From the NCBI GenBank assembly GCA_023055355.1, contig JALJCS010000001.1, forward strand, positions 79,834,881 to 79,898,880: a DNA stretch of 64,000 nt, in the 5' to 3' direction. Shown in pieces: positions 25,701 through 36,400 of the stretch; position 1 is the stretch's first letter, and each line of letters starts with the position of its first letter. Below the pieces are notes generated by a model. It was not told the DNA's origin. It was given only the letters and a program-made list of their open reading frames with translations, and did not search any database. The translations under genes and the position numbers were made by a program. The stretch is from Agelaius tricolor (taxonomy: Eukaryota; Chordata; Aves; Passeriformes; Icteridae).

Positions 25701-28700
25701 ATCTGGGTGCTCAGCATCAAATTCAGAGTTTTAATATCTCCAGGGATGAAGGTTGCAAAATCTTTGTGTGCCAGTGCTCAGTCACTCTCAAAGCAAAAAC
25801 TGTTTTCCCATCACATAACCATTTCCTTTGTTGGAATTTTTCTTGATTGAAACATTCTCCCTGGTCCTTTCTCAAGACATAGTGGGAACTCAGGCTGAGG
25901 ACACTCTGAGGAGGCTCTCCTCGCCAAGGAGAACAATCTGTGCTCATGGGCATTCAGAGTGACTTCCACAGCTTTTCTATACAACAGGTCAGCCTATATG
26001 TCATACATTCAAGTCACACCTATTTTTCTTAATGAAAGACAGCTATTCTTACTGTATTACAACAGATTTTTCTCCTTGGGACAAACGGTCAAATAAAACA
26101 AGGCAGTCATTACTCTGAAAAACATCAAGACACTTACTGGACTTCCGTAACATTAATTATCCACTATACTTGTCTTTTCTTGACAATCCCAGGGTGACTT
26201 CCAAAGTGACAGACAGTGTGGCCTGCCATACAACTACACATGACCTAGTCAGCCCTGAGATTCATGAAGAGACTGTAATTCTATGTTGAGTACATTCTAT
26301 GTTTAGCTCAACTGGAGATGCTCCTAAAGGATCTTCTGAACTGCAACACAGTCCTCTGCACCAAGCATCATGTTACTTCCTGAAAATCTTATTGGTTTAG
26401 TTGAAATCGTTTTGTGTAATTTTTTCTTTTAATGCAGAATATTCTGGTAGATCTGCCAGAAGAGGCAAAGGATTTTATTTAGCTGCTGAAAACACTGTTT
26501 CTGTGCTGTCAAGCCTTGTTGGATACTTCAAGCTAGAAGGCTGGAGACTTGCTGTGTTTGTAAGTTGCTTGATCAAGTTGAAGAAAACAGGGAAATGGAC
26601 CCAGAAGCAACTCTTTCTCTTTTTTCAGCAAAACAAGAATTTATTTTTCCATTCTGTTCCTATTCCCACTTTGGAAATGTACGCACAGGAAGAATTGTCA
26701 TTATGTACTCTTTGGGACAAATTTTGGGAAGTCCTCTCTCATGTAACTAACTGAATTTGAAAGCTTTTCATGCTTCTAAACTGAATGCTCATGCTTGCAC
26801 CCTCTCTGATATTCTGGTATCTGAGACTTCTCCTCTTACATCATGCATTCTTTTGCTTCTCACAAGTTCAGCAGCATCCTCAGCACAGAGGCATCCTCAA
26901 TAACCAACACCTTATTGACTATTTTCCTTTTGCCACTGAAATCTGAGGGCTCAGTCTATGCTAACTTAAGCATAGAAGTCAGAACTATTGGGGTCCTGCC
27001 AGACTCTTGCTTCTGAACCCTCCCCTTCCCTTGTGCAGATGTTTCAGGGAATTTAGATCAATTAAATTTAACTGCCGAATACAAAACCATGAGCTGTGAG
27101 CTGGGTCTCCCCACATTCCTACTGTCACTGCTTCCAGCAGCACCAGAATGAAATGGTGTCAACACTAGTAACACCTTCATCAAAAATGGCCAGTCCTCCC
27201 AAACTTCTTCATGGGCAACAGTAAAAATTGGTCTGGCAGCTATTAATGTTAGAAGTACTAAAAAAATATTATTTGCTGCTATTTTGAAGGAGTGGGTGCA
27301 TCAGATCCCAGGAGAACAGAGGCTTCACAGCTCAAGGGAGGGACCTCTGACAGGTATCCTACATCAAACAATATTCTAGAAAATGCCACTAGAAATCCTT
27401 CTGATGCATCTTGCAATCTTGCTGTCCCATGAGGCCCAGACGAATGACAGGTGATTTTTCATGTCAGGGTGTGTCACTGTTCCCATCTCACTTGCTATCA
27501 GGATATAACCTAAGAGAGAAGCATCTGGCAAACGTGGTACCTTCTGTTATCAGGCATAAAGAATAAACCTCATACTGCAGCAGTCTGAGCTGTGGCTGCA
27601 TGATCAGGTCAGACTGGGTGCCTCTAAAACTACGGGGTTTTCAATGCCATTTTGAGAGTACAGAAGTGATGACAGAATGGCTGTGAAAGAGGCTAATCCC
27701 AAATAAATTATGATACAAAGAAGTGGAATGACAGGTCCCCCTGGGAACCTGAATGACCATGATAGTAAAGAATTGGGAGAGAAAGGCGTGGATTTGAATA
27801 GGTGAATGCTCCATTTAAGCAACAGAAGAGGACAGATGGCTGATTCTAGCCCTTTGCTAACTCCAAGTGACTAAAATTAAACATATATTAATAACACAGA
27901 AGAAAATTCGGTGAATTTGCTTGTTCCTTCAGACAAAGCATGTTTTACATGTGAACTGCACTACAGAAATACTCAGCCCCATCTCAATTTGGAAGTCAGA
28001 AAGCAACCAGAACTTGTAAACTCAGAATGCCTCTGTGTTATACTCTTTAAACTCATCTGCCAAGGCAGGAACCAGGCAAGACCCCTGGAATACAAGATTA
28101 TTTCTTACATTTATAATATTGGTTATCTTGGTGTCCTATGTTCTTCAAACACAGCATTTCCTTTGTCTGGTAACCAATTTCAGGTTTGGTATCAGCTGGC
28201 TCCCCTGCACAACTCCATGAGGTGTCCCAGGCTCATACATGTATCCTCATCAGCCTGGAAAATCTGCCAAGCCCCTTCTAATCCTGTCCTTGCAAATACC
28301 TAGGGATCTTTAAATGTAGACTCAACAACCTGTCTCATTAACCTCTGCAGACAAAGTATCTTTCCTCTATTCCCCTTTGTATGCACCATGAGTCACATGA
28401 GACTTTTGGGCACTAATACGTCAAAGTTCATGCTGCAGTAGAGAAACAGCATCCAATTCTCTGTTGAGACTCCATTCAAGCACTGTCATCAGTGTGACAG
28501 TAAAGCCCCATGCGAGCTCATTACCACCCTTAATGCCTTCTTGTGTCTGAAGGCAACTCATTTATCACATAGCCGTTTCCTAACACACACCGTTTCCTTG
28601 TTTCCATTGTTATTTATCACTCGACTAATATTGGTGCAGGTTTTATTAGCACTATCCTATGCGTATTTTCAGAACACGCATAAAAAAAAGTCAAACTCTT

Positions 28701-29950
28701 CCTATAGAACCGTTTCCTGCAGAAACTCGCCAGGAATTTGACGGGGCAGTAAAAATCTATCTTAAAGGTTCTTATTCGGCAATAAGTACTTTAATACGTG
28801 CTTCTAGGTGCTATAGAAATGTTAAATACAACCATTCAACTTACTGTAACAGACACCTGTGGAAAAGAAATCACTCTTTTCCTTCTGCAAATCTTTCTAT
28901 TAGCCATTCTCTCCCCTCACCACCAATTCTCAATTTTCTCTGTTGATTTACACACCATGAAATGATTCCTTTATGATTTCTGGGTTTGAGAATTTTACCT
29001 GGAGCTAACGTCATGCTAATTGCTTAATAGTGCCATAAAATCTCATGTTTAGTTTTTTCACCATACCAGTGGAATGTATGAGACACTTTCGAGAAATACT
29101 CATTGATGGTCTGCAAAGTAGCTCCTGTTTGCTTTAGGAATCAGTAAAATAACAGACAGGTTTTGTTTTAAGATCTATAAAGTGCCACAAACCTGAACCT
29201 GCCTGCTCAGCAGCCTGCCTCTTTTACGGATGGAAATGCCAAGACATCAGTACTTTGTAGCCATTCTGATTAAAACGTTTATTCCGTGTATTTCTGTGTC
29301 CCCATTTCTGGAAAAACTTGAGGGTGAAAACGGCTGTCTGTTCTTACCGTGCTAACAATTTCATTCTCTCAAAAAACAGGACTGAACCCTACTGAAAAGT
29401 GCTATTTGTGAGCATGAAGCACTGGGGGTGTGGATGGGAATAAAATTTAGACAACTTCAGATCCAGCTGCTGAATAAATCTATTTCAATGGTATGTTAAG
29501 TTCAGCTATTATTACTACACTACATAATTCACAGCTCACTTAATCGTGTAACCTAGCTCTACAAAAGTCTTTGTCTGGATCTGTGCCCAATATAAAGCCC
29601 CAAACCCTAGGGCCCACCTGCAGTCTTTGGGGGAAGAGGGGGGCAGAATAGCAGCCTTTCAAAGCAGTTGTTTCCAGTATTTTTGAACTGGGATGCTGAT
29701 ATTTCATACTGAAGAGCCACCTACATGCTGTGCTGCTGGACTCAAGCCCTCCCAGCGTCTGTCGGATGCAGGCAGGTTACCCGGGCTTTAACAGCCCCTT
29801 TATCAGCATGCACCAGTCCCCTCCCCCTGCTTGTATTTCCCCAGACTGCAGCAGACTCAGCCGGGCTAATTTCTACAGGCGAGCTTGCGACTTCAAAATC
29901 TTTTTTTTTCAGATCTAGATCCCTGCCTTGGTTTTCACAGAGGCTGTAGC
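22784..29950. other. Intergenic, no gene recognised; PDIA6 5' flank
   Basis: No coding exon or RNA gene seen. (AAAC)n occurs at 24820. Bases about 28380-29500 are unique-looking, free of recognisable repeats, and keep scattered CpGs with homeobox-like TAAT motifs, so they are candidates for conserved regulatory DNA. That is inference only. Confidence 0.5.
24820..24843. repeat. (AAAC)n microsatellite
   Basis: About six uninterrupted AAAC units, then imperfect 'acacacc'. Confidence 0.95.
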
Positions 29951-30261
29951 AAAGCAGCTCGGCCACCTAACAGGACAAATCCCTGGCCTGCCTTCCTTCT
30001 CCCTAAAGGCCTGCGCGGGTTCTGCCCAGGCCCGGGCACCCACCAGCGCTGAGGCGGGAGCGGCTGGGGGCGCTCTGAACAGGGCAAGACCCTCGGAAAC
30101 TGCTGGAAGCACACTGAGGGGGCTCGTCCCAGAGCACCAGAGCTGACCACAGCCATGCCGCCAGAAGCTCTGAGCCTCCAGCCCCTGCCCAGCTGCCGCC
30201 GCCCTCCTCCCCCTCCGCCCCTCAGCACCGCCCCAGCCCCCCCGCGCGCCGCGGCAGCTGG

Positions 30262-30280
30262 CGCGGCCGTTCCCCATTGG
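30262..30280 (-). promoter_or_regulatory. PDIA6: Inverted ERSE-like site (one mismatch)
   Basis: Read on the minus strand this is CCAAT-N9-CCGCG: ATTGG at 30276-30280 and CGCGG at 30262-30266 on the + strand. It differs from the ERSE consensus by one base in the CCACG half and keeps the exact 9-base spacer. It lies 28 bp upstream of the perfect ERSE in the opposite orientation. Confidence 0.6.
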
Positions 30281-30308
30281 CTGCGGCGCTGCCCGGGCGC
30301 CGGCGCGG

Positions 30309-30327
30309 CCAATGCGCGGTGGCCACG
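30309..30327 (+). promoter_or_regulatory. PDIA6: ER stress response element (ERSE), exact consensus
   Basis: CCAAT at 30309-30313, nine GC-rich bases, then CCACG at 30323-30327: an exact match to CCAAT-N9-CCACG, the site bound by NF-Y with ATF6 or XBP1. It lies 78 bp upstream of the ATG. PDIA6 is a known unfolded-protein-response target, so position and gene identity support function. Confidence 0.9.
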
Positions 30328-30404
30328 GCGGGGCGCGTGGCGCGGGCGGGGCGGAGCACGCAGGCCGTGGCGGCGGCGGTGGTGGCCGAGAGAGCAGGGC
30401 AGCC

Positions 30405-30438
30405 ATGGGGGTGCACGGCGCGGGCCGGCTGTGGTGGG
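30405..30438 (+). CDS. PDIA6: PDIA6 coding exon 1
   Basis: This exon encodes residues 1-11 and the first base of codon 12 ([11 protein letters not shown]), the n-region of the signal peptide. The donor is G|GTAGGA. The exon lies inside a CpG island. It differs from the mammalian start, as signal peptides usually do, so the start rests on Kozak context, the phase match to exon 2 and the promoter position. An in-frame ATG lies 93 bases upstream at 30312. Confidence 0.88.
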
Positions 30439-33400
30439 GTAGGAGCCGCGAGGGCCTGGGGGGCGGTCTGAGGGGGTGGCGGGACACGGCGGGACGCGGC
30501 TTCCCTTTCCTCGTCTTCGTGGGCCCCGTCGCAGCGGGAGGGAGCAGGGCCCGAGGCTGTGCGGCCGCTCCGCGGGGCAGCGGGCGGAGCGGAGAGCCTC
30601 CTGAAAGGAGGTTGTAAGCCAGGTGGGGATCGGCCGCTTCTCCCAGGCAGCTTGCAGTAGGACTGGAGGATATAGTCTTAAGGTGCGCCAGGGGAGGTTT
30701 AGATTGGACATTAGGACGAATTACGAATTTTCTCACCCGTAGGGTGATTAGCTGTTAGAACGGGCTGCCCGGGGTGGTGGTGGAGTCACCGTCCCCGTGT
30801 TTAAGGGAAGACTGGACGCGACACTCAGTGCCCTGGTCTGTTTGGCATGGGGGGTGATCGGTCATGAGCTGGACCTGATCTCAGAGTGCTTTCCCAGCCC
30901 CACTGATTCTGTGGGGGCAGCGCTCGCAGTCGCGGTCCGGCTGTGGCCGGTCTGTGCCGCGGGGGCGGGGGATTGCTCGGTGCGTTAGAGAAGCACATGA
31001 AGAGAGAGCCTAAAGATACCAGCAGAAAAAAAAATAAAAACCCAAACAAAATCCAAGAAAAGAAAAGGATGGTTATCTCTCACCCTAATCAAAGATTTTC
31101 TTTGATTTGAGTAAGCGGCGGTGTCGTGCGTGCCTGGCTGCCCTGCCTTGCGATCTGGTGCTTTGAGGGCAACAAGAGAGCAGTGACCGAGGTCAAACGG
31201 AGGAGTCGATGAGGGCTGGTGTTCCCCGTTCCCTGGCCCTGCTGCCGCCTCTTGTGTGCCGGAGGGATCGGTGAACGATTCCCACTCGGGCCCTTCGAAG
31301 GAAACACCGAAGGTGCCGGGAACTCTGCTCGCCGAGCGCACGTGTGCGGGGATGTGGGGCCTCGGCACACCGAGCACTGCTGCAGGAGGGGCGAATTGTA
31401 GGAGGAACTTCGCAGAATCTTCATCATCATCCCGTGACAGAAGATTTTTTTTATAATATATCTCCTGACTTGCAACTTAACTGTTCAGTTAGGACTAGTA
31501 ACACCAGCATGGAGCTGCCTTAGCTGGTTTATTGATGCTTTTGTCTGTGTTATTTGCTTACATTAGAAAACAACTTTTGTAGTCAGAGTATCTATTTATT
31601 TTTTCCTTAATAACAAGGACAGATTTGCATTTATCTGGCTTGATTCCTATAGGAAAATGATCTTTTTCTTTGCTGAAGTTGAATTAAACCTTGAATGTTT
31701 CACTATAGAAAGGAAAGTTATGCCATCAGTTCATGACTCATAGTTTAAAAAATGATGCAGTGACAGGGGACTAGGTGAATTCCACCATGTACTTTCTTTT
31801 GTGAGTTCTCTTTAGCAGGTACATTTACATAAGCCAGAATTTTCTCTCTTTCGAGGAACAGCTGAGTGAATTCTGTCTTTTGGATGTATTCTTCCAGAGA
31901 TCACCCAAAAGGTGAAGCAAGAATATGCTGATTTCAGTTTAATGGTATTCTGTCTCGAGGAGGTTTTTTCTCTTGAGAGTGACTGTAACATTCAAGAAGC
32001 TTTATCCATCCTTTTTTTCTTACTCTACCCCAGCAGGAGCTGCTGCTGTAGGTCATGGTAACATGCTGTGACAGCTACAGATTGCCTTAGAAGTCAGTTT
32101 TTCAATGCTGATGAAGTGCTGCTTATGTATGGGTGTACTGAAGGGACATAGCCAATCTAACACACACATCTGGTGGTGGAAACCGATTTTGATCACCCCA
32201 AAAGAAAAGGGTTGGGTCCTCATGCTAGAAGAAACCATTAGGATGGGGTAGTGGTGCAGTGGAGAGGGTACTGGTTTATAGTGGAAATTCAGTCCTGATC
32301 TCTGCTTGAGTAACCTGGAAGATGTTACTTCTGCCAGCTTCACTCTCCTGCAAAATAGGGCTAATGACACTGGCTTTTGTTGGATGGGACTGTTAAAGTG
32401 TAGGTGATGCTGTGCAGTCTGTATAACATGCTGTAGAGTTTCTGCATCATTGACCTGTTTTTCTCTCATGTTGAGTCTTGAGAGAGAATCTGCAGCTTCC
32501 CATTCAAGTTGTTAATCACTTGCAGCAAAGCTTTTTTATGTCTGGTTCTAACTTGAGTGTCTGAGCTCTCACTCTGTACAGTCTTTCGTGAATTAAGAAA
32601 AGTTTTTTGCTGGGTGGATTTTGTTACAGAAATGCTTCTCATCTCTCAGTCTCCCTGACTAGGAATTATGAGGTTTTATGTACAAAGTCTCAAGCAATAG
32701 TAAGTTCCAGAAATTATCAGAAGTACAAACCCATAAGAGAAAGCAATTTCCTTCTGTCTTTTAATGTTTTGGGGTTTTTTTAGCATTCTCAGGATGCTTG
32801 AGTTGTTAACCAGAGAGATTTAGCTGTTATTCTCCAGTCTGTTCCTAAAGACATAAATCAATGGTAGACTAAGATCCTCATGAGCAAGAACGATGCACTA
32901 CCAGTGCATCAAGTGCTGGTCCTAAAATCACCGTAACTGTGCCAAGCCTAGTTGGGACAGTCCTGCATGATGTGGTCCTATAAAAGATGTGTTTGAGTAC
33001 CTGCTGTGCAAGAGGTTTGAACAATTGGCCTAGGAGTCTGTATAAGAACTGAAGGAAAACATAGCTGATGGTGGGGATCCCTGCAGAAGTTCTGGTGGTC
33101 TGGTGCCAGCAGGAGTTAGGGTAGGAGCTTTGACACAAGTCTCTCTGGAGAGCCATAGCAGGAATGGCGTAACTCCAGCTAGCTTTAGGCACAGACCCTA
33201 TTTTACATGATCCTGTGGAATCATGTTTTAAGCAAGGAGGAGAGCATCTATCTTGCCTTAACTTCCTTTTTTATCTGGTCTAACTGGAATCCCTTCCCAC
33301 CACTGCTGACTTGCAAAGATGGGGAGATGATTTAGCCATGGCAACAGGGGAGTCGTAAACGTTCAACAGGACTGCTGATGTCTTTGCTTTTCGTTGTAGG

Positions 33401-36400
33401 CACGGTGAGCTGCACTTTGTTCCTGGCAGTTAACAGTTTATATTCAGCCAGTGATGATGTGATAGAGCTCACACCAGCTAACTTCAACAAGGAGGTCATT
33501 CAGAGCGAGAGCCTGTGGCTTGTGGAGTTCTATGCCCCATGGTAAGAACTGCAGCTGTGTACTTTCTTGCTCATACAGAGAAGCAGCACAGGAGTCTGCT
33601 GCTGATAGCTCAAGGTTTCATTCAGTTGTTGGCAGCACAGTGTCAGTTTGATGGCCTCACAACTAGCAAAATAGCTGTACTTGGGATTCCTCCCTTGAAT
33701 GATATTCATGAGGGAAAAAGGCAGGAATTGGCATTTCAAGTTTGCAAATAAAACCTAGTAGCAAAACCTATGCCATTTTTCTACTTGATTCATTCTGGTT
33801 AAATTAGTATTAAAAATGACTGATTGAAGTGCAGTAGGTAAGTGAGAAAGTCCCTCACTTCTGTGTTTCTGATCCTAATTCTGATGTGAAAGCACAGATC
33901 TGAATTCACACTTCAAATTTCCAATTTCCATTTAAAAATACTGGCTTTGTACATCTTCATTTAGCATCCCTCTTTGTCTTCTTTCTGCTCAGGTCCAGAG
34001 TATAGTGTCTCTATTCCGTTTAAATTCTGGTGATACATATATTCCATCTTTATACAAATCCTCTGTGATACTGCCCTCCAAAGCTCCACATTCTGGAGAA
34101 AATGGCCTTTTGTTGGGACAGCTTGACTCTGGACCAAGAGGCTTAGGGAAAGCCTTGCTCTGCCTCTTGTAGTGTTGCTGCAGTCTACATAATGTGGAGG
34201 TTTTTCTTCAGAAGTCTGAGTGATGATGTGATCTTGTGGCACAGGCTCTTTTCCTCTTCATGAGTAAATCCTCAGTCTCCTACAGTTTGCTGTGACTGTG
34301 AAATAGTTGTCAAATCTGAATGACATTTACCATTTTTTGTTTGTTTGTTTGTTCTTTCTAAAAGGTGTGGTCACTGTCAAAGGCTAACTCCTGAGTGGAA
34401 GAAAGCAGCAACAGCTTTAAAAGTAAGTTTAGCCTTTCAGATGTGCTTGTGGAAGTGTATTGAAGAGAATTTGGCTGTTTGACATCTGGATTGGGAATGT
34501 GGAGGGGTTTGGTCCTTACAGCCATTATCACTTTAATCATACTTGTCTAGCCAGAAAAGTGTTATTCAGGCACCTGAAAACTCGGAATTTTTGTTCAGTT
34601 TGGTTTGTTGTATCCTTTTTAAAAAAAGGCATTGAATTGTTGAGGAAGAAAGTCAGTTCTGTCCCTGTGAATTCTCATTACTATTCCTGAGGACTGAAAA
34701 CAGCTTTGTAAGCCATTGGTGTTGACTGTCTTTTTTAATTACAGAAAAATTAGTCATGTTGTGATTAGCTGAACCCTTGCCTATGTGAAATATGTATATT
34801 CTCCTTCATACAAAACCAAACAAAAAACCCCAACTAAATAATGGCCCAAACAATTTAAAATTTATTTTGTCACGCTGAAGAAAGAAGTGGACATTTATAG
34901 TGTTCAGTAGTTTAATGCTCGTGGGGTAAAATACCTCTCTTCTGTTGCAGTCCTAGTAACTGCCCCTCTCTCTTCCCTTCCCTTGTGCCCCCAGGAAGGG
35001 AAAGGTGTTAAATTGCTGTAGAAGTCTTGGGTGTCATTTTTTGGTTTTTTTCTGCAGGGTGTAGTGAAAGTGGGTGCAGTAGATGCAGATAAACATCAGT
35101 CCTTGGGTGGACAGTATGGAGTCAGAGGGTTTCCAACTATCAAGATATTTGGAGCCAACAAAAACAAAGCAGAGGATTATCAGGGTAAATGTGATGAATT
35201 TTTAGATGTTGCATGCCTAAAACCTTCCCTGAATGCAGTAATCATGGTAGCTGTTAATGATGTGTTGAGTGGTTTTTCCTTCCTGTCTAGTGCTTGTAGT
35301 AATGGAGAGACAGATGGGTGGGAGTGGTTTGACCAAACTGTGTGTGTCTTATCATTGTCTAACAGTCCCACCTGCAGTTCATAGTTGTTGGATCTTGACA
35401 GGGAGTTTCAAGGAATTATTCCTTTCTTCCTGTTTATTTGGAGCTTGCCATAGAGTCACTCCTCATAAGAAAAGCCAGGTAATGAAAAGGTGTAGTGAGG
35501 TCTGTCTTGCTGCTTGTGTTTAAGTCAGATGTCCCACCACTAGTACTGTATCACTTATAGCCTAGTCCTGCTTTTCCTGAAAGACCATTAGGGTGAGGGA
35601 GGATTAAGTTTGTAATTAAGTTAGGAGCATACCTTAAACTGGCCTTTTGATGGTTTGATCATTTATTTTGCTGCACTGCAGGTGGCAGGACAAGCGATGC
35701 TATCGTTGATGCTGCTCTAAGTGCTCTTCGGTCCCTGGTGAAAGAACGTCTTAGTGGCAGAAGTGGAGGATACAGTTCTGGAAGACAGGTATTTGAGGGA
35801 ATGTGTGTTTGTTTTTCAGCTGGAGAGCTAGCTTGTACAGGACATCAGTGCTCCTACCTCAGTCACAGAATTGGAAGAGATGTCTGGAGTTTAATCTAGT
35901 CCAGGTGCCCTGTTCAGTGCAGGGCTAGCTAGAGCATATTGCTCAGATCCTGTCTCCTAAAGTTGTATCTCCAAGAACTGAGACCCCAAATGGACTGCGT
36001 TCTCTGGGCTACCTTTTCAGCATTTGACCGTGTTCACAGTAGAAATCTTTCCTCCTTTGTTTTAGGTTACAGAATCATAGAATGATATTTCTTATATTTC
36101 AACTTTGTTTCCTGTTGCAGCAAAGAGCCTGCCTTTGTTTTTTTTTACTCTCCTGTGCACTCTCTACATCTACACATCAGGTGCTCAAAGCCTTTAATCA
36201 GCTCTGACCATTGGCTGGACTTGCTCCAGTGTGTGCGTGCCTGTTCTGTGAGGGAGCCTAGAACTAGACACAGCACTCCAGGTGTTCCACATTGTGCTGA
36301 GCAGAAGATCAGACCTTCTCAGACCTTCTGGCAACTCTCTGCCTAGTGCAGCTCAGGAGGCTGTTGACCACCTTTGCCACAGGATTGCAGTGCTGGCTCA

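Larger units (their letters stand above)
29990..31400. promoter_or_regulatory. PDIA6: CpG island covering the PDIA6 promoter, exon 1 and start of intron 1
   Basis: GC content and CpG frequency jump sharply against the AT-rich flanks, most strongly at 30000-30660, then moderately to about 31400. It contains GC boxes (for example GGGCGGGGC at 30344-30352), CCAAT boxes in both orientations and coding exon 1. No TATA box lies close upstream of the ATG, fitting a housekeeping-type promoter with dispersed initiation. Boundaries were judged by eye. Confidence 0.85.

Noticed and set aside
29915..30736. Long minus-strand open frame (273 codons) over the CpG island
   Set aside because: It is Pro/Arg/Ala-rich only because the DNA is GC-rich. 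It overlaps PDIA6 exon 1 and promoter antisense and has no domain.
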